DNA of 56,266 nt, taken from assembly GCF_015707995.1 (NCBI RefSeq), contig NZ_JAAGRY010000013.1, forward strand, positions 1 to 56,266, given 5' to 3'. A model generated the notes under the pieces. The model made no database searches and had not been told where the DNA came from. It saw only the letters and a list, made by a program, of their open reading frames with translations. Of the stretch, positions 37,541-45,235 are shown piece by piece. The DNA comes from Microbacterium paulum (GTDB lineage: Bacteria; Actinomycetota; Actinomycetes; Actinomycetales; Microbacteriaceae). Each line of letters starts with the position of its first letter. Position 1 is the first letter of the stretch. Made by a program: the position numbers and the translations under genes.

Positions 37541-37678
37541 ACCGTTTCATCCACAGATCCGCCGCGTTCTCGACACCCGGAAAAGGCCTGAATCACGCGC
37601 CTTTCGCCCGCTCGGCGGGCATCCGTCCACAGATGCGACGCTAACGAGGGCCACCGACATCGGTTCGGCTGTGGAAAC
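37535..37678. promoter_or_regulatory. Cluster of DnaA-box-like sites in the nrdH upstream gap
   Basis: TTGTCCACC (37535-37543) and TCATCCACA (37547-37555) each match a DnaA box at eight of nine positions. CCGTCCACA (37623-37631) and TGTGGAAAC (37670-37678, reverse) match at seven. The 407-base gap 37358-37764 holds no gene that I can support. DnaA control of nrd genes is known in other bacteria. Confidence 0.35.
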
Positions 37679-37752
37679 CGCGCTCCGGCGTGTCGCGGGC
37701 GTGTCGCGGTATGCCCGGCGGATGCCTGCGGCGCGCCCCACCGCGCGGTTGA

Positions 37753-37758
37753 TACCGT
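37753..37758 (+). promoter_or_regulatory. -10 box TACCGT of the MFS gene (leaderless)
   Basis: TACCGT is followed by six bases and GTG 37765. Confidence 0.45.
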
Positions 37759-37764
37759 TGTCAG

Positions 37765-38988
37765 GTGGCGGGATATCGGGAACTCCTGCGCACCCACGGG
37801 GTCGCGCGCATCATCGCCGCACAGTTGACGGCGCGCTTCCCGAACGGGATGACGAGCCTCGCCATCCTGCTGCACGTCGAGCAGCAGACCGGGTCGTACG
37901 GCGCGGCGGGCCTCGTGCTCGCGGCCGCCTCGATCGGCCAGGCCATCGCCGGGCCGGTGACGAGCCGGTGGATGGGCATCTGGGGCATGCGGCGCGTGCT
38001 CACCCTCACCACCGCCGTCTGCGCGGCCGCGATCCTCGTGATGGCGCTCGTGCCGATGGGCGTCGTCGGCTACATGGTTTGCGGCCTCATCGCGGGGCTG
38101 TCGACGCCGCCCGTGCAATCGGCCGTGCGCACGATCTACCCGAAGATCGTCAACGCGCGCCAGTTGACCGCACTCTTCTCGCTCGACGCGAGCCTGCAGG
38201 AGATCATCTGGATCCTCGCGCCCGTCGTCATCACCCTCGTCGCCACGCAGGTGGGCACTGTGCCGGCGCTGCTGCTGATCGTCGTCTTCCTCGTGGGCGG
38301 CGGCACGTGGTTCATCCTCTCCCCCGAAGTCGGCCGAGTGCGCATTCCGCGCAGCCGCCGCGGCTTCGGCCGGGTGCTGGGAAAGCCCGTCGTGGTGCTG
38401 GCCACCGTCATCGGCTTCCTGCTGATCGGTGCCTGCTCGGCGGTCGAGGCGGGCGTCGTCGCCACGTTCGGTCACGGCGGCCTCGAGGCGGGCCTCGTGC
38501 TGGCGGTCTTCTCGGTCGGCAGTCTCGCCGGTGGCCTCGCCTTCGGACACATCCCGATCGGCCCGTGGGCGATGGCGCGCCGCCTCACCGTCGTCGCGGT
38601 CGGTCTCGTGCTCGCGACCCTCTTCGTCGGCGACCTCTCCCCGCAGACCCCGTGGTGGGTGGGCGCGTGCCTCATCGTCGCCGGCGTGGGTGTCGCGCCC
38701 GCCCTCGCGGTGATGTTCGCGATGACCTCGGCATCCGTCAAGTTCAGCGAAACCGCCGAAGCGTACGGCTGGATCGGCACCGGCCAGCTGATCGGTGCGG
38801 CGCTCGGCTCGGCCGTCGCCGGTTTTCTCATCGACGGGGTCGGCCCGGCGGGCGCCTACGCCGCGGCGGCGGGCTTCGCGATGGTCGGCGCGCTCGTCTC
38901 GGTCGCGTTCGTGCGCGGCTTCCCCGACCTGCGCGGCCGCGACGCGAGCCCGATCCCCGACACCGAGCCGGTGCCGATCATCACCTGA
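37765..38988 (+). CDS. MFS transporter
   Basis: A 407-aa membrane protein with 12 predicted helices. The N-terminal part resembles DHA-type or sugar-exporter-like MFS proteins (AGYRELLRTHGVARIIAAQL, then SRWMGIWGMRRVL in the motif-A loop). No substrate can be inferred. The GTG start and -10 box indicate a leaderless mRNA. The next gene has its own -10 box 20 bases downstream. Confidence 0.85.
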   Translation: MAGYRELLRTHGVARIIAAQLTARFPNGMTSLAILLHVEQQTGSYGAAGLVLAAASIGQAIAGPVTSRWMGIWGMRRVLTLTTAVCAAAILVMALVPMGVVGYMVCGLIAGLSTPPVQSAVRTIYPKIVNARQLTALFSLDASLQEIIWILAPVVITLVATQVGTVPALLLIVVFLVGGGTWFILSPEVGRVRIPRSRRGFGRVLGKPVVVLATVIGFLLIGACSAVEAGVVATFGHGGLEAGLVLAVFSVGSLAGGLAFGHIPIGPWAMARRLTVVAVGLVLATLFVGDLSPQTPWWVGACLIVAGVGVAPALAVMFAMTSASVKFSETAEAYGWIGTGQLIGAALGSAVAGFLIDGVGPAGAYAAAAGFAMVGALVSVAFVRGFPDLRGRDASPIPDTEPVPIIT

Positions 38989-38996
38989 CGGCTCGA

Positions 38997-39002
38997 TATC
39001 CT
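38997..39002 (+). promoter_or_regulatory. -10 box TATCCT of the alpha/beta hydrolase gene (leaderless)
   Basis: TATCCT is followed by six bases and ATG 39009. Confidence 0.45.
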
Positions 39003-39008
39003 GGCCCC

Positions 39009-39764
39009 ATGCCGACGCCGCTCACCCTCCCCCGACTGTCGTGGGGCGACCCGCACGCGACGAAACACGCCCTGCTCGTGCACGGCCTCGGTTCGAACGG
39101 CGCGCTGATGTGGCGGTACGGCACGTGGCTCGCGGATGCCGGGTGGCACGCCACCGCCGTCGACCTGCGCGGCCACGGCACAGCGCCGCGGGCGACCGAC
39201 TACTCGATCGCCGCGTACGCGGCCGATCTCGTGCACACCGCGGCCCCCGACGGCGAACCGTGGGACCTCGTGATCGGGCACTCGCTCGGCGGCGCCGCCA
39301 CCACCAGCGCGAGCGCGGCGGTGCCCGCGTGGAGTCGGCGCCTGGTGCTCGTCGACCCGGCGATCCACCTCGCCGACCACGATCGACAGGTTGTGCGGAA
39401 CAGCCAGGAACGCTCGTTCGCCGACACGTCCGAGGCCGCGGTGCGCGCCGAGCACCCCACCTGGCACCCGAACGACAGCGAGCTGAAGGCGCTGTCGGCG
39501 CAGCAGGCGAGCAGGTGGGCGGTCGAGCAGACGAGCTCGCAGAACATGCCGTGGGACGTGCGCGCCGACGCGGCGCGGCTGACGGTGCCGACGCACATCA
39601 TCGCGAGCGACCCGGCCGTCTACTCGATCTTCACCGGCGCGCTCGCCGACGAGGTGCGGCAGAACCCCGTCGTGTCGATGTCGGTCGTCACCGGTGCCGC
39701 GCATTCGCCGCACCGCGACCTGCCCGACGACACGATGCGTCACCTCGCCGCCGCGCTCGGCTGA
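39009..39764 (+). CDS. Alpha/beta-fold hydrolase
   Basis: A 251-aa serine hydrolase. The oxyanion strand LLVHGLGSNGALM, the nucleophile elbow IGHSLGGAAT and a C-terminal catalytic His in TGAAHSPHRDLPDD are present; the acid is probably the Asp of IIASDPAVYS. No signal peptide, so cytoplasmic. The substrate, an ester or lactone, is unknown. Confidence 0.88.
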   Translation: MPTPLTLPRLSWGDPHATKHALLVHGLGSNGALMWRYGTWLADAGWHATAVDLRGHGTAPRATDYSIAAYAADLVHTAAPDGEPWDLVIGHSLGGAATTSASAAVPAWSRRLVLVDPAIHLADHDRQVVRNSQERSFADTSEAAVRAEHPTWHPNDSELKALSAQQASRWAVEQTSSQNMPWDVRADAARLTVPTHIIASDPAVYSIFTGALADEVRQNPVVSMSVVTGAAHSPHRDLPDDTMRHLAAALG

Positions 39765-39820
39765 CCCGGACTGATCCCGTCTAGTGCCGTCGCGGCCCGA
39801 CCACCGCGGGGCGAGGGGCG

Positions 39821-40225
39821 TCAGGCGATGCGGCGGAGCACGTGCAGCAGCGCGAGCGCGTAGGCATCCTCGGGCTGCGGGTGTTCGAACGACGCCGCCT
39901 CCCCCGCGAACACGATCTCGACGCGGTAGGTATCGGCGAGGCGCGCGAGCGAACGGAACGCGCCGCGCAAGAGCTCGCGCAGCTGGTCTTCGCGCGGCAG
40001 CCACAGCGCATCGTCGAGGGCGACCGAGTCAAGCGCCCACTCCGTCGTGCCGTTGAAGGCGAGGATCGTGCCGGTGGAGTACCGGCGCGGTTCGATCGTC
40101 ATTTCGCTCACCGTGAAGACGTCGGCCTCGAACTCGGGTTCGTCGAGCTGGAAGCGGTCACCCGAGGCGGGGTACCAGCTGAGCCCCGCATCGCGCAGCG
40201 CCAGGGCCAGATCGGTCGAGATCAT
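39821..40225 (-). CDS. Conserved unknown protein
   Basis: A 134-aa acidic protein that I do not assign to a function. It begins MISTDLALALRDAGLSWYPA and has GDRFQLDEPEFEADVFTVSE and AFNGTTEWALDSVALDDALW blocks. There is no signal or membrane segment. ATG 40225 lies six bases after CAGGAT, and the divergent acyl-CoA dehydrogenase gene has the same arrangement 48 bases away. The leaderless promoter and continuous GC-rich codon use support a real gene. Confidence 0.75.
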   Translation of the reverse strand: MISTDLALALRDAGLSWYPASGDRFQLDEPEFEADVFTVSEMTIEPRRYSTGTILAFNGTTEWALDSVALDDALWLPREDQLRELLRGAFRSLARLADTYRVEIVFAGEAASFEHPQPEDAYALALLHVLRRIA

Positions 40226-40231
40226 GCGTCC

Positions 40232-40237
40232 ATCCTG
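40232..40237 (-). promoter_or_regulatory. -10 box CAGGAT of the unknown gene (leaderless)
   Basis: On the minus strand CAGGAT is followed by six bases and ATG 40225. The first base deviates from TANNNT. Confidence 0.35.
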
Positions 40238-40260
40238 CCCCGGGTGCGCGGCGCGCGGGC

Positions 40261-40266
40261 CAGGAT
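40261..40266 (+). promoter_or_regulatory. -10 box CAGGAT of the acyl-CoA dehydrogenase gene (leaderless)
   Basis: CAGGAT is followed by six bases and GTG 40273. Confidence 0.35.
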
Positions 40267-40272
40267 GGAGAG

Positions 40273-41433
40273 GTGAGTGCTTTCGACCCCGCCGCCTACC
40301 TGCCCGACGACCTCCTGGAGCGCATCCGCTCGCGCGCAGCAGCCGTCGATGCCGAGAACCGCTTTCCCGACGAAGACCTCGCCGAGCTGACGGATGCCGG
40401 GTACCTCGCGATCCTCGTGCCGCGCGAGCGCGGCGGCGCGGGGCTCGGGCTCGCCGAGGCATCCGTGCTGCAGCAGCGGCTCGCGCAGGCCGCCCCGGCG
40501 ACGGCGCTCGCGATCAACATGCATCTCGTCTGGACGGGCGTGGCGAAGGCGTTCAGCGACCGCGGCATTCCGGGACTCGAGTTCGTGCAGACCGGTGCCG
40601 CCGCCGGCGAGGTGTTCGCGTTCGGCATCAGCGAGGCGGGCAACGACCTCGTGCTCTTCGGCAGCGACACGGTGGCCGAGCCGCAGGCCGACGGCTCGTA
40701 CTCGTTCACCGGTACGAAGATCTTCACGTCGCTCGCGCCGGTGTGGACCCAGCTCGGCCTGCACGGACTCGACACGACCTCGCCCGACGCCCCGCAGATG
40801 GTCTACGCGTTCGTGCCGCGGACGGGCGCCGTCGTCACCCGCGATGACTGGGACACGGTCGGCATGCGCGGCACCCAATCGCGCACGACCGAGCTGCACG
40901 GCGCCGTCGCGCCCGCCGATCGGGTCGTGCGGCGCCTCGCACCCGGGCCGAACCCCGACCCGATCGTGTTCGGCATCTTCAGCGTGTTCGAGATCCTCTT
41001 GGCATCCGTCTACACCGGTATCGCGCGGCGCGCGCTCGACCTCGCCGTCGAGACCGCGAAGGGGCGAACGTCGAAGAAGACAGGGCTCGCGTACAGCGAC
41101 GACCCCGACATCCGCTGGCGCATCGCCGAGATGGCCCTCGCCTACGACGCGCTGCTCCCCCAGGTCGCGTCGCTCGCCGTCGACGTCGACGCGGCAGCGG
41201 ATCACGGTGCGCTCTGGTTCGCGAAGCTGTCGGGCCTCAAGCACCGCGCCGTCGTCGCCGCGAAGCAGATCGTCGACGAGGCCATGCTCGTCGCGGGAGG
41301 GTCGAGCTACTTCACCCGCAGCGAGCTGAGCCGGCTCTACCGCGACGTGCTCGCCGGCATGTTCCACCCCTCCGACCCCGAGTCGGCCCACTCGACCGTC
41401 GCCGCCGCCTGGCTCGGGCCCGTCTCGGGCTGA
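40273..41433 (+). CDS. Acyl-CoA dehydrogenase family flavoprotein
   Basis: A 386-aa FAD enzyme with the three-domain ACAD layout: N-terminal helices (DLAELTDAGYLAILVPRERG), a central beta domain (FAFGISEAGNDL, FTGTKIFTSLAPV) and C-terminal helices ending GGSSYFTRSELSRLYRDV. The C-terminal SxxxRxxRD pattern is typical of the isovaleryl/DszC-related branch that includes flavin monooxygenases. The glutamate base usual for acyl-CoA dehydrogenases is not obvious, so a monooxygenase role is possible. Confidence 0.82.
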   Translation: MSAFDPAAYLPDDLLERIRSRAAAVDAENRFPDEDLAELTDAGYLAILVPRERGGAGLGLAEASVLQQRLAQAAPATALAINMHLVWTGVAKAFSDRGIPGLEFVQTGAAAGEVFAFGISEAGNDLVLFGSDTVAEPQADGSYSFTGTKIFTSLAPVWTQLGLHGLDTTSPDAPQMVYAFVPRTGAVVTRDDWDTVGMRGTQSRTTELHGAVAPADRVVRRLAPGPNPDPIVFGIFSVFEILLASVYTGIARRALDLAVETAKGRTSKKTGLAYSDDPDIRWRIAEMALAYDALLPQVASLAVDVDAAADHGALWFAKLSGLKHRAVVAAKQIVDEAMLVAGGSSYFTRSELSRLYRDVLAGMFHPSDPESAHSTVAAAWLGPVSG

Positions 41434-41469
41434 GGGCGCTCCGTCGCGGACTGAGCGACCCTTTCGCAC

Positions 41470-41558
41470 GCGCTGTCGATCCCTGTGCGCGCTGTCGAAA
41501 CCTGCCGGCGCTGTCGAAGAATGCGCAGCGCGCGCAGGTTTCTGCCGCGCGCGCTGTC
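41470..41558. repeat. 19-bp-spaced GCGCTGTCGA direct repeats with a hairpin
   Basis: GCGCTGTCGA occurs at 41470, 41489 and 41508, exactly 19 bases apart, with a partial copy (GCGCTGTC) at 41551. GAAACCTGC (41497-41505) and GCAGGTTTC (41534-41542) form a perfect 9-bp inverted repeat across the unit. It fills the first part of the 348-base gap 41434-41781, which holds no gene. Confidence 0.7.
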
Positions 41559-41655
41559 CCGGCCCAACCCCGCCCCAGCCCGCCCCGGCGTGACCCGGCA
41601 TCGGTCGAATGCTGATTCTGGCTCGAGGATGCGCGCGCCCGACGCCGAGTGCCCG

Positions 41656-41731
41656 AACTGCAAGGGATCGTGACGGACACGCCGGGCACACGGGCATCCA
41701 CCCGGCGTGTCGCGCACGAACCCTTGCAGTT
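41656..41731. repeat. Long palindrome (31-bp arms, 14-base loop)
   Basis: Arms 41656-41686 and 41701-41731 pair at 27 of 31 positions. The ends are AACTGCAAGGG and the inner part GACACGCCGGG. A related single arm occurs at 51322-51351 beside the DUF559 gene. Probably a dispersed palindromic repeat; it may also end transcripts of the two convergent genes. Confidence 0.8.
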
Positions 41732-41781
41732 GCGGCGGCGACACCACCCACAAAGCACAGCACACGCGACGGATGCCGAGG

Positions 41782-42054
41782 TCAGCGCGCCTCGAGGTCG
41801 TACGCCTTCAGCAGTTCGGCGACGGCCTGCTCGCGCTCGGCGCCGCCCTCGGCGAACATGTGCGCGACGTGGGTGCGCAGGTGGTTCTCGATGAGGAGCT
41901 TGTCGAGGGATGCCAGTGCCTTCTGCACCGCGCGGGACTGGGCGATGATGTCCATGCAGTAGTCCTCGTTCTCGATCATCTTCGCAAGCCCGCGCACCTG
42001 ACCTTCGAGAATGCTCGTGCGGTGCAGGGCACGCTTCTTGATGTCGTCGATCAC
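41782..42054 (-). CDS. CsoR/RcnR-family metal-sensing transcriptional repressor
   Basis: A 90-aa all-helical repressor (DUF156). The family core RTSILEGQVRGLAKMIENED is followed by Cys in EDYCMDII and by IENHLRTHV. At the metal positions I read Cys-His-His, which resembles RcnR/FrmR more than the Cys-His-Cys of copper-sensing CsoR. Nickel, cobalt or formaldehyde is therefore as likely as copper. No metal transporter gene adjoins it. The GTG at 42054 follows TATTCT by six bases (leaderless). Confidence 0.88.
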   Translation of the reverse strand: MIDDIKKRALHRTSILEGQVRGLAKMIENEDYCMDIIAQSRAVQKALASLDKLLIENHLRTHVAHMFAEGGAEREQAVAELLKAYDLEAR

Positions 42055-42060
42055 GCCTTG

Positions 42061-42066
42061 AGAATA
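42061..42066 (-). promoter_or_regulatory. -10 box TATTCT of the CsoR/RcnR-type gene (leaderless)
   Basis: On the minus strand TATTCT is followed by six bases and GTG 42054. Confidence 0.5.
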
Positions 42067-42120
42067 CGCCGCCGCGGCGGCGCGGCCCACTGCGCGAAAC
42101 CCGCGTGCGAAACTTGCCGC

Positions 42121-43407
42121 ATGGCCCGCACTCCCACCGAACTCCTCAGCCCCGCCGACCAGGAGCGGCGACGGTCGCTCCGGTTCATGAAGGGTGTGGC
42201 CCTCGGGGCGCTGGTGTTCATGGCGATCGTGTTCGTCATCGCCTTCGCCCTGCAAGACCGCTACCCGTGGCTCGGCTACGTGCGCGCGGCGGCGGAGGGC
42301 GGCATGGTGGGTGCCCTCGCCGACTGGTTCGCCGTGACGGCGCTGTTCCGCCACCCCCTCGGCATCCCGATCCCGCACACCGCGATCATCCCGAAGCGTA
42401 AAGACGAGATCGGGCGGAGCCTCGGCGAGTTCATCGAGACGAACTTCCTCGAGGGCTCGGTCGTGCGCTCGAAGCTCGAATCGACGAAGATCGCCGCGAC
42501 GGCGGGCACGTGGCTGCGCCGCCCCGACAACGCCGAGCTCGTCGCGCGCGAGGCATCGGCGATGGCCACCGGCATCCTCAATGCCCTGAGCGACGACGAG
42601 GTGCAGGACCTCATCGGAGACCTCGCCCGTGAGCACCTGCTCGACCCGGAATGGGCGCCCACGCTCGGCGGCTGGCTCGAGCGCGTCGTGGATGCCGGGG
42701 CGCACCACGGCGCCGTCGACCTCGCCGTCGACAGCATCTCGACCTGGCTGCAGGCCAACCGCGACTCGTTCACGGGTCTCGTCTCGCGCCGACTGCCCTC
42801 GTGGGTGCCCTCGGTCGCGATGCGGCTCGTCGACGACACGGTCTATCACGAGGCGGTGAAGTTCGCCGCGGCGGTGCAGGCCGACCCCGAGCACCCCGCC
42901 CGGCACGCGATCGACCGCTACCTGACGCGCTTGTCCGAGAACCTGCAGCACGACCCGGCGACGATCGCCCGGCTCGAAGAGGCCAAGAGTGCCGTGTTCG
43001 ACAGCCCGCGGGTGCGCGAGCTCGCCGCCGAGGCGTGGAACACCGCCAAGGCCGGACTGCTGCGGAGCCTCGCCGACCCCGAGAGCGCACTGCGACGCCG
43101 CATGAGCGCGGCGCTCATCGAGGTGGGTGACCGGCTCGCCACCGACACGGCCCTGCAGGAGCGCGTCGACACGCGCGTCGCCGATGCGGCGGTGTTCCTC
43201 GTCGACCGCTACCGTCACGACATCGCCTCGATCATCACCGACACCGTCGAGAAGTGGGACCCGGCCGAGACCACCGAGAAGATCGAGCTCATGGTGGGTC
43301 GCGATCTGCAGTACATCCGCCTCAACGGCACGATCGTGGGTGCCCTCGCCGGCCTCGCGATCTATGCGGTCGCGCAGGCCGTGGTCGCGGCGGCCTCGCT
43401 GGGGTGA
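42121..43407 (+). CDS. DUF445-family membrane protein
   Basis: A 428-aa protein of the YjiN/DUF445 family. There are N-terminal membrane helices (GVALGALVFMAIVFVIAFAL and a second around AAAEGGMVGALADWFAVTAL), the family motif ALFRHPLGIPIPHTAIIPKR, a long helical middle, and a C-terminal membrane helix (GTIVGALAGLAIYAVAQAVV). The molecular function is unknown. It is divergent from the CsoR/RcnR gene with 66 bases between the starts. Confidence 0.9.
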   Translation: MARTPTELLSPADQERRRSLRFMKGVALGALVFMAIVFVIAFALQDRYPWLGYVRAAAEGGMVGALADWFAVTALFRHPLGIPIPHTAIIPKRKDEIGRSLGEFIETNFLEGSVVRSKLESTKIAATAGTWLRRPDNAELVAREASAMATGILNALSDDEVQDLIGDLAREHLLDPEWAPTLGGWLERVVDAGAHHGAVDLAVDSISTWLQANRDSFTGLVSRRLPSWVPSVAMRLVDDTVYHEAVKFAAAVQADPEHPARHAIDRYLTRLSENLQHDPATIARLEEAKSAVFDSPRVRELAAEAWNTAKAGLLRSLADPESALRRRMSAALIEVGDRLATDTALQERVDTRVADAAVFLVDRYRHDIASIITDTVEKWDPAETTEKIELMVGRDLQYIRLNGTIVGALAGLAIYAVAQAVVAAASLG

Positions 43408-43467
43408 TCCGACACCGACCCATAGCTCGTGCGTGACGTAATCCTCGCCCCGCCGCAGCCCGCGGAG

Positions 43468-43473
43468 TACCGT
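43468..43473 (+). promoter_or_regulatory. -10 box TACCGT before the cyclotransferase-like gene (leaderless)
   Basis: TACCGT is followed by six bases and GTG 43480. It would drive the overlapping trio cyclotransferase-hutG-sixA. Confidence 0.45.
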
Positions 43474-43479
43474 GGAAAC

Positions 43480-43827
43480 GTGAGCGACCAGCCCGGCGAT
43501 CAGCTGCTGTTCACCTACGGCTCGCTGCAAGACGCCGAGGTGCAGCTCGACACGTTCGGGCGCCTGCTCGCCGGTGAGCGCGACGCCCTCCGCGGGTACA
43601 CGATCGACTACGCCGAGATCGACGACGCCCGCGTCGCCGAAGTGTCGGGGCTGTCGGTGCATCCGATCCTTCGCCGCACCGGCAACGCGATCGACACCGT
43701 CGTCGGCACGGTCGTGCACATCACGAGCGACGAGTTGGATGCCGCGGACGAGTACGAGGTCTCGCTGTACCGTCGCGTGCGGGTACCGCTCGCGAGCGGC
43801 CGCGAGGCGTGGGTATACGTCGGATGA
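43480..43827 (+). CDS. Gamma-glutamylcyclotransferase-like protein (AIG2/GGCT fold)
   Basis: A 115-aa protein with the fold signature LLFTYGSLQ near the N-terminus and a probable catalytic Glu in DAADEYEVSLYRRVRV. Family members cyclise gamma-glutamyl compounds to 5-oxoproline. It opens a three-gene set with ATGA overlaps: this gene, hutG and the SixA-type gene. A link to glutamate or formimino-glutamate metabolism is attractive but unproven. Confidence 0.82.
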   Translation: MSDQPGDQLLFTYGSLQDAEVQLDTFGRLLAGERDALRGYTIDYAEIDDARVAEVSGLSVHPILRRTGNAIDTVVGTVVHITSDELDAADEYEVSLYRRVRVPLASGREAWVYVG

Positions 43828-44738
43828 GCGCGCTCTCGCACGATCCGCTCTGGCCGCGCGCCGGTGGGTGGTCGGCGCCGGCAGAAGGCGACCGGACGGA
43901 TGCCGTGGTGCTCGGCGCCCCCGCACATCGCACGTCGCTGTCACCGACCGGCGCCGACGCGACCCCGGCCGCCGTTCGTGAAGCGCTGCGCCGCTACAGC
44001 CCGACACTCATCGGTCCTCCCCCGGTCGACCTCTCCGAGGTGCTGTGCGTCGCCGATGCGGGCGACGTGGCCGACCCGGACGGGCCCGACGGCGAAGAAC
44101 GGCTGCGCGCACGTGTCGGTGCGCTGACCGCGGCACCCGACCTCGTCGTCGTGCTCGGCGGCGACAACTCCGTGACGTATGCCTCCGCGCAGGGCGCGGG
44201 CGCCGGCGGGCTCATCACCCTCGACGCGCACTTCGATCTGCGCGACGGCGTGTCGAACGGCTCGCCCGTGCGGCGGCTCGTCGACGGCGGCCTCGACCCG
44301 AGGCGTGTCGTGCAGCTCGGTGTCGCCGACTTCGCGAACTCGGCCGCCTACGCGCGGCGCGCGGCCGACCTCGGCATCCGGGTGATCACTCTCGACGAGT
44401 TGCGCCGTCGCCCCGTCGACGACGTCGTGGCCGAAGCCGTCGAGATCGCCGGCGGCGCGGCGCCCGGCGCTGCGGCAGGCATCCATGTCGATATCGACGT
44501 CGACATCTGCGACCGGGCCGTCGCCCCCGGCTGCCCCGCGTCGGTGCCGGGCGGCCTGCAGGCGTGGGAGCTGCGCGCGCTCGTGCGTGCCCTCGCCACC
44601 GACCCGCGGGTGCGGAGCGCCGACATCGTCGAGGTCGACGCGACGGCCGATGCCCCCGACGGGCGGACGGTGCGCCTCGCCGCGCTGTGCGTGCTCGAAC
44701 TGCTCGCGGGGCTCCACGCCCGAAAGGGGTCTCGATGA
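43824..44738 (+). CDS. hutG: Formimidoylglutamase (ureohydrolase family)
   Basis: A 304-aa arginase-fold enzyme. Manganese motifs are GGDNS (usually GGDHS), LDAHFDLRDG and HVDIDVDICD. The Asn in place of the first His ligand is notable; I believe it occurs in part of the HutG group. Placed beside hutI, hutU and hutH it most likely converts N-formimino-L-glutamate to glutamate and formamide, the last step of histidine degradation. The start at 43824 gives ATGA overlap with the previous gene; its stop overlaps the next gene the same way. Confidence 0.85.
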   Translation: MSALSHDPLWPRAGGWSAPAEGDRTDAVVLGAPAHRTSLSPTGADATPAAVREALRRYSPTLIGPPPVDLSEVLCVADAGDVADPDGPDGEERLRARVGALTAAPDLVVVLGGDNSVTYASAQGAGAGGLITLDAHFDLRDGVSNGSPVRRLVDGGLDPRRVVQLGVADFANSAAYARRAADLGIRVITLDELRRRPVDDVVAEAVEIAGGAAPGAAAGIHVDIDVDICDRAVAPGCPASVPGGLQAWELRALVRALATDPRVRSADIVEVDATADAPDGRTVRLAALCVLELLAGLHARKGSR

Positions 44739-45202
44739 CCACGCTCGTTCTCGTCCGCCACGCCAAGAGTGATTGGGGCAGCCCCTCGCTCGACGACCAC
44801 GACCGCCCCCTGAACGCCCGCGGCATGCGCGACGCACCGGCCTCGGCTGCGCGCCTCGCCCAGACCGGGCTGCGCCTCGACGCGCTGCTGTCGTCGACGG
44901 CGCTGCGCGCCCGCACGACGGCGGGCTTCTTCGGCGCAGCGCTCGGGCTCGAACCCGAGCTCGACCCCGGCCTCTACGGTGCGCCCGCCTCGGCCCTGCT
45001 GGCGGCAGCCGCCGCGCGCGGCGTCGACGCCGTGATGGTGGTCGCGCACGACCCCGGAATGACGGTGCTCGCCGAGCGACTCTCGGGCGGCGGCATCGGG
45101 CACATGACGACGTGCGCCGTCGCGACCTTCCGCTGGGAGACCCCTGACTGGGATGTCGCGACCGCCGTCGACCCCGACGAGTGGAGCTTCGACACTCCCT
45201 GA
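44735..45202 (+). CDS. SixA-type phosphohistidine phosphatase (histidine phosphatase superfamily)
   Basis: A 155-aa protein with the catalytic LVLVRHAKSDWGSP at the N-terminus, the arginine in STALRARTTA, and the second His in VVAHDPGMTVLAERL. The RHAKSxW form and short length identify the SixA branch, which removes phosphate from phosphohistidine on signalling proteins. Its translation is coupled to hutG by ATGA, an unexpected association with a catabolic operon. Confidence 0.88.
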   Translation: MTTLVLVRHAKSDWGSPSLDDHDRPLNARGMRDAPASAARLAQTGLRLDALLSSTALRARTTAGFFGAALGLEPELDPGLYGAPASALLAAAAARGVDAVMVVAHDPGMTVLAERLSGGGIGHMTTCAVATFRWETPDWDVATAVDPDEWSFDTP

Positions 45203-45235
45203 TCTCGAGGGCTCGTCTCGCGCGCGGGGCCCGGT

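Noticed and set aside
37535..37678. Chromosomal replication origin
   Set aside because: The DnaA-like boxes are few and degenerate, there is no clear AT-rich unwinding element, and dnaA, dnaN or rpmH are not nearby.
41470..41731. CRISPR array
   Set aside because: The repeats are only 10 bases at 19-base spacing, followed by a single palindrome; there are no spacers or cas genes.
41337..41765. Minus-strand frames covering the 41.4-41.7 kb gap
   Set aside because: Cys/Arg-rich low-complexity translations across palindromic repeats, with no start signals or homology.
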